Shown in pieces: positions 1-6,870 of a stretch of DNA of 7,432 nucleotides (the first letter of the stretch is position 1; every line of letters starts with the position of its first letter). The stretch lies in contig CAAGAC010000086.1 of the NCBI GenBank assembly GCA_900767695.1, positions 1-7,432 on the forward strand, written 5' to 3'. This DNA is from an uncultured Succinivibrio sp. (GTDB taxonomy: Bacteria > Pseudomonadota > Gammaproteobacteria > Enterobacterales > Succinivibrionaceae). The notes beneath the pieces were generated by a model. The model saw only the letters and a program-made list of their open reading frames with translations, had not been told where the DNA came from and did not search any database. A program made the position numbers and the translations under genes.

Positions 1-1
1 C

Positions 2-811
2 AAGACCGTGATCCTCGCTTCCCCGGGCTACTCCTCGCTGTGCAGCTCCACCATCACCAGCAGCCCCGAGACCGACTTCGCGGCCTTCGCGGATCCCGTC
101 TACTCGCGTAACCTCTCCTCCTACTGGGTGCGCATCTACCAGGTGAGCTACATCGCAGGCTACACCGCCGCCGCCATGTCCACGACAGGCGTGCTCGGCT
201 ACGTGGCCGCCTCCGCCGACCCGGTCTCGCTTCGCAACATCAACGCCTACGCCATGGGAGCCAGGGCCGTGCGCACCGACGCCGTGGTCAGGGTGATCTT
301 CACGGGCGATCTGTACGACCGCCAGAAGGCCGCGGCGGCGGCCGACCGCCTCATCGACTCGGGCAAGGCCGAGGTGCTCACCTACATGCTCTTCAACGAC
401 GCCGTCTCCGAGGTTGCAAAGCGCCGCCGCGTCAAGTACATCGGCTTCCTCGAGGATCCCGACAAGTACGACCGCGGGCTGATGCTCGGCATGATCAACG
501 TCAACTGGGAGCGCTTTGCCGATCTCATCATCAAGGACCGCCTCTCGCGCGTGAAGAACCACGAGGTCCGCTGGTACGGCGTCGAGGACGACATCGTCTG
601 GTTCGACAACCGCTGCAACTACCTGACCACCGCCGTGCAGAACCACATCAAGTCGTTCGAGGCCTCGTTCGCCGCAGGGCACGAGATCTTCTCGGGCGAC
701 ATCAAGGACGTCGAAGGCACCTATCGGTGCCGCAGCGGCGAGGTGCTCAGCGACGAGACGCTTTCAAAGGCCGTGTTCTGGCTTGTAAGCGGCGTCGAGG
801 CGATGGAGTAG
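2..811 (+). CDS. BMP/PnrA-family periplasmic substrate-binding protein, 5' end missing
   Basis: The reading frame is open at the left edge (first complete codon AAG at 2, then ACC, then GTG at 8), so GTG at 8 is probably not the real start. About 100 N-terminal residues are missing, judged by alignment with the next gene. What remains is the central and C-terminal part of a BMP-family (PF02608-like) binding protein. The hallmark helix reads YQVSYIAGYTAAAM and is followed by GVLGYVAA, then a stretch RNINAYAMGARAV, then VRVIFTGDLYDRQKAAAAAD, the usual 'Gsw.D..k..e.A..li..G' block. It ends in WLVSGVEAME, like the family's closing 'v.GV..' motif. Family members are periplasmic nucleoside or related ligand binders, often feeding an ABC transporter, but no transporter gene is next to it here. 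Its TAG stop lies 4 nt before the start of a paralogue. I infer that it supplies a ligand signal to the kinase downstream. Family assignment is fairly sure; the ligand is unknown. Confidence 0.8.
   Translation, partial: KTVILASPGYSSLCSSTITSSPETDFAAFADPVYSRNLSSYWVRIYQVSYIAGYTAAAMSTTGVLGYVAASADPVSLRNINAYAMGARAVRTDAVVRVIFTGDLYDRQKAAAAADRLIDSGKAEVLTYMLFNDAVSEVAKRRRVKYIGFLEDPDKYDRGLMLGMINVNWERFADLIIKDRLSRVKNHEVRWYGVEDDIVWFDNRCNYLTTAVQNHIKSFEASFAAGHEIFSGDIKDVEGTYRCRSGEVLSDETLSKAVFWLVSGVEAME
805..808 (+). promoter_or_regulatory. Ribosome binding site GGAG inside the end of the preceding gene
   Basis: GGAG lies 7 nt before the ATG at 816 and overlaps the last two sense codons of the upstream binding-protein gene, ending just before its TAG. 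Ribosomes finishing the first gene would be delivered straight onto this site, so the two paralogues are likely translated together. It supports the ATG at 816 as the start. Confidence 0.6.
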
Positions 812-815
812 CGCA

Positions 816-1925
816 ATGCCGGGCTCGCTTCGCATGATCCGCGTGCCCAGGGCCGCCGCAGTGGCGGCGCTGCTGCTCGCGGCCATCCTGATCTCGTGGT
901 CGTGGCAGCGCGCCCGCGGGGGCGCCGCGACGTCATTCACGGCGGGGCTCCTGGTCTCGGGCTCGCGCTACGCCGACGGGTGGGACTCGTCGAACTTCGA
1001 CGCGGCGGCCCGGGCGGCCTCGCGCATGGGGGCGGATCTCCTGACTGCGGACAACCTGCATTCGGAACCGAAGGCGATGATGGACGCCTGCGACTCGATG
1101 CTGCGCAGCGGGGCGAGGCTCATCATGATGGCCGGGGCCTGGGATCCGAGGATCATGGCAGGCTACATGCGCGATCACTCGTACGTGCAGTTCACGGGCT
1201 ACGACATGACGGTGAGCCTCAAGAACTACCACCCGCTGCGCTTCCGCATGTACGAAGCGGCGTACCTGCTGGGCGCGGCGGCGGCGCTGAGGAGCCGCAC
1301 CGGGATCGCGGGCTTCGTCGCCCCCGATCTAGGGGCCGAGTCGATGCGCAGCATCAACGCCTTCGCCCTGGGGGCGCAGAGCGTGAAGGGCAGGTTCAAG
1401 GTCAAGGCCGCGGCGGTGGGCGCCCTCTCCGACGAGAAGGCGGGCAACGCCGCGGTGGACGCGCTCGTCAGGCTCGGGGCGGATGTCATCTGCTACCGGC
1501 AGGACGAGGACTTTATACCAAGGCACTGCGAGACCCTGGGGATAGACTACGTGGGCTTCAACACGCTCGCAGGGGCGTCCGACCACGCGCTTTCGTGGAG
1601 CGAGTTCGACTTCTCCACGTACTACTCGGAGATATTCCGGGCGTACTCTGAGGGGACGCTCAGGGATCCGGTATGGATCGGGGCCGAGGGCGGAGCCTTC
1701 TCCCCCGGCAGGTATTCGTCAAGGATAGGCAGGAAGGCCAGGCAGAAGCTCGACGACCTCTATGCCCTCCTTGCGTCGGGCGACGAGGCGGTGTTCTCCT
1801 CGCCCCTTGAGGACAACTCGGGGCGCGTGCACCGCGCCAGCGGGCCGTCGTTCAGCGACGACGAGATCCTCAACAAGATGGACTTTCTGGTAAAGGGCGT
1901 GGAGATAGCAGATGCCAGACACTAG
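816..1925 (+). CDS. BMP/PnrA-family periplasmic binding protein with an N-terminal membrane anchor or signal peptide
   Basis: 369 residues, close to the usual length of the family. The N terminus has basic residues (R6, R9, R12), then a hydrophobic run at about 13-28, then polar sequence. This is a signal peptide or an uncleaved anchor. There is no lipobox cysteine near it, which is unusual because many BMP proteins are lipoproteins. The ligand-domain start around 43-66 (GLLVSGSRYADGW.SSNFDAAAR) matches the family's 'DGgfN....G' start. Further family motifs are MYEAAYLLGAAAAL at 145-158, GIAGFVAP, SINAFALGAQSV and a closing FLVKGVE. It is a clear but diverged paralogue of the preceding gene: the same motif order, with YQVSYIAGYTAAAM opposite MYEAAYLLGAAAAL. 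The start is supported by GGAG 7 nt upstream. Its 3' end overlaps the kinase gene by 14 nt. I infer a periplasmic ligand sensor acting with the kinase; the ligand is unknown. Confidence 0.8.
   Translation: MPGSLRMIRVPRAAAVAALLLAAILISWSWQRARGGAATSFTAGLLVSGSRYADGWDSSNFDAAARAASRMGADLLTADNLHSEPKAMMDACDSMLRSGARLIMMAGAWDPRIMAGYMRDHSYVQFTGYDMTVSLKNYHPLRFRMYEAAYLLGAAAALRSRTGIAGFVAPDLGAESMRSINAFALGAQSVKGRFKVKAAAVGALSDEKAGNAAVDALVRLGADVICYRQDEDFIPRHCETLGIDYVGFNTLAGASDHALSWSEFDFSTYYSEIFRAYSEGTLRDPVWIGAEGGAFSPGRYSSRIGRKARQKLDDLYALLASGDEAVFSSPLEDNSGRVHRASGPSFSDDEILNKMDFLVKGVEIADARH
1901..1905 (+). promoter_or_regulatory. Ribosome binding site GGAGA that sets the long start of the kinase
   Basis: GGAGA sits 6 nt before the ATG at 1912, within the last codons of the binding-protein gene. 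This good spacing favours the long form of the kinase, including its disordered N-terminal arm. The next in-frame candidate near the membrane segment (ATG at 2380, Met157) has only a poorer GAGGGC about a dozen bases upstream. Confidence 0.55.
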
Positions 1926-4900
1926 AAACACGGCACCCGGGGCAGGCCGTGCCGTGCCTTCCCAGAGGCCTGCTGCGGCGGGAGCGGCGAGGACTGCCCC
2001 AAGGCCGCAGGCGCCCGCGCGCCCGCAGGCATCCTCCCCGCGGCTGGGCGCATCCCGCCCTCAGGCTGCTGGCGCGGCGCCAAGGGCCTCCGCAAGGCCC
2101 ATGGCGCCAAGGCCGCAGGGGGTGGCAAGGCCGCAGGCCGCCAAGGGCCAGGCACAGGGCGCGGGCGCCGCGGCCAAGCCACAGCCCGGCGCGCCCTCGG
2201 GGGCGTCGCCAAAGGGCCTCGACCCAAAGGCCCAGGCGGCAAGGCTCAACGCGCAGGCCACGCAGCAGAAGGCTGCAAGGCCTGGCGCCAGGGATCAGGG
2301 AAAGCAGGGCGCCGCCCCGAAGGAGGAGGCTCCCAGGGCCTCCGAGTACGAGGAGAAGGGCGAGGGCTTTGGCGGCGGCATGCTCGAGGACGCGCCGTCG
2401 GAGTTCCCGCTTGAGGAGGAGGAACTCCTGCGCGAGGCGTCCTCCAGGATGTTCACCTCGGCAGGGCGCAAGCGCTCCATATTCTTTGCGCTCAGCCTCG
2501 TCGTCCTCGCGGCGCTCCTTTGCTGCGCCGCAGCCTTCTGCCTCAGCAAGTTCCAGAAGCTTGCAGACCAGTACTTCTGCGACAGCCTGGCGCTCGACGC
2601 CACGCGCATGGCCGCGCTCACCCGCGAGCGCCTCGACTCGGAGCTCAGGCTCCTGCGCGGCGCGGCCGCCGGGCTTGACAACGGGCACGGCGATCCAGCC
2701 GTGGCGGCAAGCTCGGTCGCGACCGACGAGGGCACCTACGCCGGCGTGATCTCCTACGACGGCTCGACGCTTGCGGGAAAGGCCCTCGACACCATCAGCT
2801 TCCCCGAGCTCACCCGCGTCTTCCACGGCACCCCGGAGGTTGGGTTCTATCCCGACGTCGGACTCATCTTCGTGTACCCGGTCTTCTACGGATCGAACGT
2901 GCGCTACGCCCTCTACAAGGTCATCAAGCCGCTGTTCCTCGACCGATTCATGGTGGACAGCCAGGTCGGCGACGGCAAGGTCGTGATCCGCAACCCCTCC
3001 GGGATCGTGGTCAGGCCGCGCTACTACGACAGGCGCGTCATCAACTTCTACAACTCGCCACTTGCCCGCACCGTGATGGTCGCGCTCGGCGATCTGCGCG
3101 AGAACCGCATCAGCGCGGCGATGCCGTTCCGCAACACCAACGGACGCACCTACATCATGTACGAGGCCGAGGTGGCCAACACCAGCCTCCTCGTGACCGG
3201 AATCGTCGACAAGGCAGAGCTCGAGAAGGGCTTCAGCGGCATGAGGCTGCTCATCATGCTGCTCATGGGCCTGTTCGGCGTGATCATGATCTCTGGCGCC
3301 GTCCTGCTGTTCCTCTCGCTTGAGCATCTCTGGTCGGCCGCCGCCGAGCGCCAGCGCACCGGGCTTGAGAAGCTCATCTACGGCGCCCGCGAGCGCGCGC
3401 TCTCGTTCATGTCGAAGGAAGTCTCCTCGCACATGGGCCAGATCCTCGATCTCGACTACAAGATCCTCGACGTCGCGCGCGATCGCTCGGTGCTCAACTT
3501 CGCAGGGGCGATCCGCCAGGCCGGCATGACGCTGCTCTCGCTCATCGGCGGCATCGTCGACTTCGCGCGCATCCAGACCGGCAAGATGGAGATCGTGGGC
3601 GAGCAGTACGATCTGGCGACCATGATCACCGACCTCGTGAAGGAGGCCAAAGAGCGCGCCGCCTCCAAGGACGTCAAGTTCGTCGTCAACGTCAACAACG
3701 CGCTGCCCTCGAGGCTTTACGGAGACATGGTGAGGATCCGCCAGGTTGTGGTGAACCTCATCGACAACGCCTTCAAGTTCACCCCGAGGGGCCAGGTGGG
3801 CCTCACCGTCACCGGCGCGCTCTCCGACGACAACACCTCGGTGATGCTGCGCTTCAAGGTCTCGGACACCGGCCCGGGGCTTTCGGACGAGGAGCGCGAG
3901 CGCTTCTTCTCGCAGTTCTCGAACCTCAATCCGGCCAAGGTTGAGAAGCACCGCCACGGGCTTGGGCTTGTGATCTGCTACAACCTGCTCAAGCTCATGC
4001 GAGGCTTCATCGACATCCAGTCGATGCCGGGCAAGGGCTCGGTGTTCACCGCCGCAGTGCCCCAGCAGGTGGTGTCGCTTGATCCGATCGGCAACTTCCT
4101 CGACAAGGCAAGGAGCGAGGCCCGCCGCCGCACCGAGACGTTCTCGAGCTTCACCGCGCCCGACGCCCGCGCCCTCGTTGTTGACGACAACTCGATGAGC
4201 CTCAAGCTCATCGGCAAGCTGCTCCAGCGCCCGCACGTCAAGTCAGACATGAGCTCCTCGGGCGACGAAGCGCTCAAGCTCATGTGCATCCACCATTACG
4301 ACATCATCTTCCTCGACGAGAAGATGCCGGGCATGAACGCCACGGACATCCTCTCGGCTTCGCGCGGGCTTGAGGACAACAAGAACCAGGACACCCCGGT
4401 GATCCTTATCTCCTCGGACAAGACCCCAGGGGCCAGGAGCCGCGCCATCCAGGCAGGCTTCACCGACATGATCCAGAGGCCTGTCGAGCAGATGTCCATG
4501 GACAGCGCGCTCAGGCGCTACCTGCCCAAGGAGAAGCTTGCAGCCGACAACTCCCAGCAGGGCAAGTACGAGGCCCCGGCGCCGGAGAGCCTCGACGCTC
4601 CGCAGCACTTCAACGAGATCAACCCATCGTTCGAGGATCCCTCGGAGGGCATGGTGTTCGGCGACTCCATGGGCAACATCGGCTTTGCCGACTCGGGCGC
4701 GGTGCAGCAGCGCCGCCGCCCGGCGATCGCGATGGGGGGCGGCGACGGCGCGCAGGAGGCGAAGCCCCGGGCCGAGCCCAGCCTCAGCGGCGCGAAGATC
4801 CTCGACGTCGATGGCGGCATGAAGTTCTGCAACGACAGCCTCGACCTCTACATGAAGTTCGCCTCGACCTTCTGCCGCATGTACTCGGACCGCAAGCAGA

Positions 4901-5166
4901 GGATGGACCGCGCCTGCCAGGTCGCCGACTGGAAGGAGTACGCCTCGCTGATGCACGCGCTGCGCACCACCTCGATGTCGATCGGCGGCGGCAAGCTACC
5001 GATCTACGTCCAGTCGCTCGAGAACGCGGCGAACACTATCCAGATGGGCGGCACGCCGGACAGCGTCAAGCAGCAGTCGGTCTACTACATCAACGACCAC
5101 CACGCCAAGTGCATGGAACTCTACGACGAGCTCGTGCAGGAGGTACACCGTTCGCTCAACGTCTGA
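1912..5166 (+). CDS. Unorthodox hybrid histidine kinase (sensor-DHp-HATPase-receiver-HPt) lacking the canonical phospho-accepting His
   Basis: 1084 residues. Residues 1-140 are rich in Pro, Ala, Arg and Gln with repeated RPQ. An acidic stretch (EDAPSEFPLEEEELL) follows from about 160, then TM1 at about 189-211, a periplasmic region of about 230 residues that ends like a Cache-type sensor, and TM2 at about 446-470. No HAMP domain is evident. The DHp aligns without gaps to the usual MSHEIRTPMNAIL but reads MSKEVSSHMGQIL, so Lys502 replaces the phospho-accepting His; His507 stands at the usual Pro position. The HATPase is complete: N615/N619 in NLIDNAFKFT, D652-TGPG, and HGLGL at 682-686. The receiver (about 752-872) has D758/D759, phospho-acceptor D802 and S834, but Arg856 replaces the conserved Lys. 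A Pro/Glu/Ala-rich linker leads to an HPt domain (about 960-1075) with His1015 in LMHALRTTS. The gene overlaps the binding-protein gene by 14 nt, which suggests that the periplasmic part responds to those proteins. The architecture is sure; whether it autophosphorylates is doubtful. Confidence 0.93.
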   Translation: MPDTRNTAPGAGRAVPSQRPAAAGAARTAPRPQAPARPQASSPRLGASRPQAAGAAPRASARPMAPRPQGVARPQAAKGQAQGAGAAAKPQPGAPSGASPKGLDPKAQAARLNAQATQQKAARPGARDQGKQGAAPKEEAPRASEYEEKGEGFGGGMLEDAPSEFPLEEEELLREASSRMFTSAGRKRSIFFALSLVVLAALLCCAAAFCLSKFQKLADQYFCDSLALDATRMAALTRERLDSELRLLRGAAAGLDNGHGDPAVAASSVATDEGTYAGVISYDGSTLAGKALDTISFPELTRVFHGTPEVGFYPDVGLIFVYPVFYGSNVRYALYKVIKPLFLDRFMVDSQVGDGKVVIRNPSGIVVRPRYYDRRVINFYNSPLARTVMVALGDLRENRISAAMPFRNTNGRTYIMYEAEVANTSLLVTGIVDKAELEKGFSGMRLLIMLLMGLFGVIMISGAVLLFLSLEHLWSAAAERQRTGLEKLIYGARERALSFMSKEVSSHMGQILDLDYKILDVARDRSVLNFAGAIRQAGMTLLSLIGGIVDFARIQTGKMEIVGEQYDLATMITDLVKEAKERAASKDVKFVVNVNNALPSRLYGDMVRIRQVVVNLIDNAFKFTPRGQVGLTVTGALSDDNTSVMLRFKVSDTGPGLSDEERERFFSQFSNLNPAKVEKHRHGLGLVICYNLLKLMRGFIDIQSMPGKGSVFTAAVPQQVVSLDPIGNFLDKARSEARRRTETFSSFTAPDARALVVDDNSMSLKLIGKLLQRPHVKSDMSSSGDEALKLMCIHHYDIIFLDEKMPGMNATDILSASRGLEDNKNQDTPVILISSDKTPGARSRAIQAGFTDMIQRPVEQMSMDSALRRYLPKEKLAADNSQQGKYEAPAPESLDAPQHFNEINPSFEDPSEGMVFGDSMGNIGFADSGAVQQRRRPAIAMGGGDGAQEAKPRAEPSLSGAKILDVDGGMKFCNDSLDLYMKFASTFCRMYSDRKQRMDRACQVADWKEYASLMHALRTTSMSIGGGKLPIYVQSLENAANTIQMGGTPDSVKQQSVYYINDHHAKCMELYDELVQEVHRSLNV

Positions 5167-5189
5167 CAAGGCAGAGGGAGCGCACGGCT

Positions 5190-5218
5190 GGGCCGCAGAT
5201 CCGCGAGGACTGCGGCCC
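5190..5218 (+). terminator. Hairpin ending the sensor operon
   Basis: A perfect 9-bp stem (GGGCCGCAG / CTGCGGCCC) encloses a further TCC/GGA stem capped by GCGA, a GNRA tetraloop, with one bulged A. It starts 23 nt after the kinase stop codon. The following TGCTTCGTTCT is only a weak U-tract, so termination may be partial or the hairpin may mainly protect the mRNA 3' end. Confidence 0.6.
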
Positions 5219-5263
5219 TGCTTCGTTCTGGATGCAGAGTCCAGATCAGCCTGCCGGAGCGCT

Positions 5264-5500
5264 GTGATTGCGGCTCTGGCATTAAGCCTGGTCAGTGACG
5301 ATCCGTCCATGGTAAAGGGAACTGCTCAAGGCGCTGCCGAGTCTCAGACAGATGAGATCGCGCGGGGGACTCTTGACCCGTACTTGGAGGCCGCAGGAGG
5401 GCAAGGAGAGGCTTTGCAAGAGCAGATTCAGGACGGCCTCATCAAGCTCCTGGAGCAGGCCCTGAGAGCCGCTGGCGGCATCCTCCTGGTCGAGGCGTAG
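5264..5500 (+). CDS. Small hypothetical reading frame, doubtful
   Basis: 78 codons from GTG at 5264 with GGAG at 5256-5259, only 4 nt upstream; an internal ATG at 5309 would give 63 codons. I recognise no family. The C-terminal half is a helix-forming Gln/Glu/Leu-rich segment (EALQEQIQDGLIKLLEQAL). Third codon positions are noticeably less GC-rich than in the flanking genes, which speaks against a resident gene or for a fragment of foreign origin. The stretch lies between two convergent transcription units, and its TAG is 50 nt before the porin terminator. It may be a remnant or a chance frame. The rest of 5167-5598 holds only the two terminators. Confidence 0.2.
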   Translation: MIAALALSLVSDDPSMVKGTAQGAAESQTDEIARGTLDPYLEAAGGQGEALQEQIQDGLIKLLEQALRAAGGILLVEA

Positions 5501-5550
5501 CGGATCGGGGGGGAAAAAGGGCTGCGGCAAAAGGATTTTCAGAAAATGAA

Positions 5551-5574
5551 AAGGGCGCCCCACGGGGCGCCCTT
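5551..5574 (-). terminator. Rho-independent terminator of the complete porin gene
   Basis: On the minus strand a 10-bp stem (AAGGGCGCCC / GGGCGCCCTT) with loop CGTG runs into TTTTCATTTT. It begins 24 nt after the porin stop codon at 5599. On the plus strand no T-run follows, so it works mainly for the porin. Its stem shares GGGCGCCC with the terminator of the second porin at 7254-7283. Confidence 0.88.
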
Positions 5575-5598
5575 GCTCAAGCTTCGCTTAAGCCTTGG

Positions 5599-6696
5599 TT
5601 AGAAGATGTAGCGGGCGCCGATTTCAACGAGGTTGTTGTCGTCAACCTCGTCAGACGACCCTGCGTCGATGATGTCGGTGCCATACACGCGGAAGTTCGG
5701 GTTGATGTCCCATGAAACCATGAGAGGAGCCTTCCTGACGATATAGCTGACGCTGCTGTCGTCGTCATCGGCGGAGTAGTCCTTCCACTGGTAGGAAGCG
5801 TGGATGGTCACGCCGTTGGCGAAGCTGTAAGCCACGAGGGACTCGGAGCTCTTGATGGTCTCGTCAAGATCGACAGGAATGGCGTCATAGGCCTCGCACT
5901 TCCTCTGCTCGTAGAAGGAAGCAAGGTACAGGCCGTTGCCGTAGGTGCCCCAGGAGAGGGAAACGCCGAAGCCGCTGGCCTTGTCGAGATACCCGTAATC
6001 CTCATCAGCACGGACAGGTGCAGCATCGGTAATGCCATCATCCTGGAACTTGGTGTAGCCGGCAGAGAGCTGTACACCGATGGGTCCAAAGAGAACGTCA
6101 GGCGAGGTGTAGCCGAGAACAACGCTGAAGCCGTGGTCCACATCGATTGAGGCATTGCCAGCATCAAACTGGGCATTGTTGGTGGCGCTCTGGTACTCAA
6201 GGGCGGCGGAGAAGCCAGCGTAGCTGATCTCGTAGTTGAGCAGGCCGCTCACACGGCTGCCGTACTGCTCGCCATAGGCGCCATTGCGCTCGAACATATC
6301 GGTGACGGACTCGATCTTGTACTCGTTGGGGAGGAAGCGGCCGGCTTTGATAATTCCGCCCTGGCCAAAGTCGACGCCGACGTACTGGTCACGGGTGGAC
6401 TCGCCAGTCCCGCTCGAGTCGCCGTTGTTCTGCCACTGGTGCTCGAACTTGCCGAAGCCGTAGATGCCGTTGGCGATCTTGGTGCGGCCGACAAGCCCGA
6501 AACGGGCGCGGTTGCTGATAGTGCTGTCGCTAGGTGCGTCCTCAACCATTCCATTGTTCCCATCGAAGTAAACGGCTTCAACTAAGCCGGTGACCTCGAG
6601 GGTGGTGTCGTCTTTGGAGTAGATCTGGGCGGCGGAGGCATCCAGCGCAGTGGCGGCGGCAACAGCGGCAGCCAGGAACTTGATTGAATTCTTCAT
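5599..6696 (-). CDS. Outer-membrane general porin (OmpC/OmpF-like)
   Basis: 365 residues, usual for a trimeric 16-strand porin that lets small hydrophilic solutes through the outer membrane. The signal peptide starts MKNSIKF, has an Ala-rich core, and should be cut after A-S-A at residue 22, giving mature AQIYSKDDTTLEVTG. The N-terminal strand motif (IYSKDD..LEVTGLVEAVY), the segment QYVGVDFGQGGIIKAGRF, many alternating aromatic/polar beta-strand stretches, and the C-terminal GARYIF ending in Phe (the BAM recognition signature) all fit the gram-negative porin family. The start is supported by AAGGGG 9 nt upstream. It is a single-gene unit: a terminator lies downstream, and a long regulatory region with an FNR box lies upstream. 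A related porin is encoded upstream on the same strand. Substrate preference cannot be read from sequence. Confidence 0.93.
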   Translation of the reverse strand: MKNSIKFLAAAVAAATALDASAAQIYSKDDTTLEVTGLVEAVYFDGNNGMVEDAPSDSTISNRARFGLVGRTKIANGIYGFGKFEHQWQNNGDSSGTGESTRDQYVGVDFGQGGIIKAGRFLPNEYKIESVTDMFERNGAYGEQYGSRVSGLLNYEISYAGFSAALEYQSATNNAQFDAGNASIDVDHGFSVVLGYTSPDVLFGPIGVQLSAGYTKFQDDGITDAAPVRADEDYGYLDKASGFGVSLSWGTYGNGLYLASFYEQRKCEAYDAIPVDLDETIKSSESLVAYSFANGVTIHASYQWKDYSADDDDSSVSYIVRKAPLMVSWDINPNFRVYGTDIIDAGSSDEVDDNNLVEIGARYIF

Positions 6697-6705
6697 GAGT
6701 TGAAT

Positions 6706-6711
6706 CCCCTT
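6706..6711 (-). promoter_or_regulatory. Ribosome binding site of the complete porin
   Basis: On the minus strand AAGGGG ends 9 nt before the ATG at 6696. It is the only purine-rich Shine-Dalgarno-like element close to the start and agrees with the signal peptide beginning at this Met. Confidence 0.6.
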
Positions 6712-6727
6712 TTACAGTTCTTATTGT

Positions 6728-6832
6728 TTATTCGTCCATCGCCGGGCCTTTGTTCCGGCGCGGCGCCTTGCGTTCATGTAAACGCTTAACACCTCGGACA
6801 GGTCCGATTCTTGCGCAGAGGAAGCCGCGCAT
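6728..6832 (-). CDS. Possible leader microORF 2 upstream of the porin (34 aa)
   Basis: ATG at 6832 overlaps the TGA of the preceding micro-frame as TGATG, a typical coupling arrangement. The frame runs 34 codons to TAA at 6728-6730, 31 nt before the porin ATG. The predicted peptide starts MRGFLCARIG and is strongly basic (many Arg and Lys). It matches no family I know. It has no ribosome site of its own, so it would depend on re-initiation. It could equally be untranslated leader. Confidence 0.2.
   Translation of the reverse strand: MRGFLCARIGPVRGVKRLHERKAPRRNKGPAMDE
6740..6760 (-). other. GC-rich hairpin in the porin leader
   Basis: Perfect 6-bp arms CGCCGG / CCGGCG with a 9-nt loop, 43 nt upstream of the porin ATG. 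It lies inside the probable 5' untranslated region. It has no T-run, so it is more likely an mRNA stability or translation-control structure than a terminator. Confidence 0.4.
6776..6791. promoter_or_regulatory. LacI/GalR-family-like operator core
   Basis: ATGTAAACGCTTAACA contains the exact core AANCGNTT that is typical of operators of LacI/GalR-type sugar or purine repressors. The left flank (ATGT) also fits; the right flank is off by one base. It lies about 80-95 bp upstream of the porin ATG, where a bound repressor could block transcription. A single short motif like this can occur by chance. Confidence 0.3.
6794..6807. repeat. Inverted repeat TCGGAC-AG-GTCCGA
   Basis: Perfect 6-bp arms with a 2-bp spacer, directly beside the LacI-like operator core. 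With so short a loop an RNA hairpin would have to open the inner pairs, so a dimeric protein binding site is at least as likely. No specific regulator is recognised. Confidence 0.35.
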
Positions 6833-6870
6833 CAATACCTCTCTTCAGGGACCGCAACTTCATATGCCAT
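6832..6870 (-). CDS. Possible leader peptide, 12 aa, with a strong ribosome binding site
   Basis: On the minus strand GAGGTG (6882-6877) stands 6 nt before ATG at 6870. This Shine-Dalgarno is better than the one before the porin itself. The frame is MAYEVAVPEERY followed by TGA, whose last base starts the ATG of the next micro-frame. It lies in the probable porin leader, downstream of the FNR box. The good ribosome site suggests real translation, perhaps as a regulatory leader. The peptide has no run of one amino acid that would suggest classic attenuation. Confidence 0.3.
   Translation of the reverse strand: MAYEVAVPEERY

Noticed and set aside
896..1651. A 251-codon plus-strand frame inside the second binding-protein gene
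   Set aside because: It is an out-of-frame shadow: Gly/Arg-rich translation, no domain, fully inside a gene with recognisable family motifs.
1870..4236. A 788-codon open frame on the minus strand opposite the kinase gene
   Set aside because: It is the antisense mirror of a GC-rich gene whose third positions are nearly all G or C, which removes stop codons. Its translation is low-complexity His/Glu/Arg/Ala-rich with no domain, while the plus strand encodes clear kinase domains.
5264..5500. Possible fragment of an IS256-type transposase N terminus
   Set aside because: The helical Gln/Glu/Leu stretch is only vaguely similar; no catalytic motif, terminal inverted repeat or target duplication was seen.
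5282..5563. A 93-codon minus-strand frame downstream of the porin
   Set aside because: It starts within the porin terminator and shows no family, and no ribosome site is evident.
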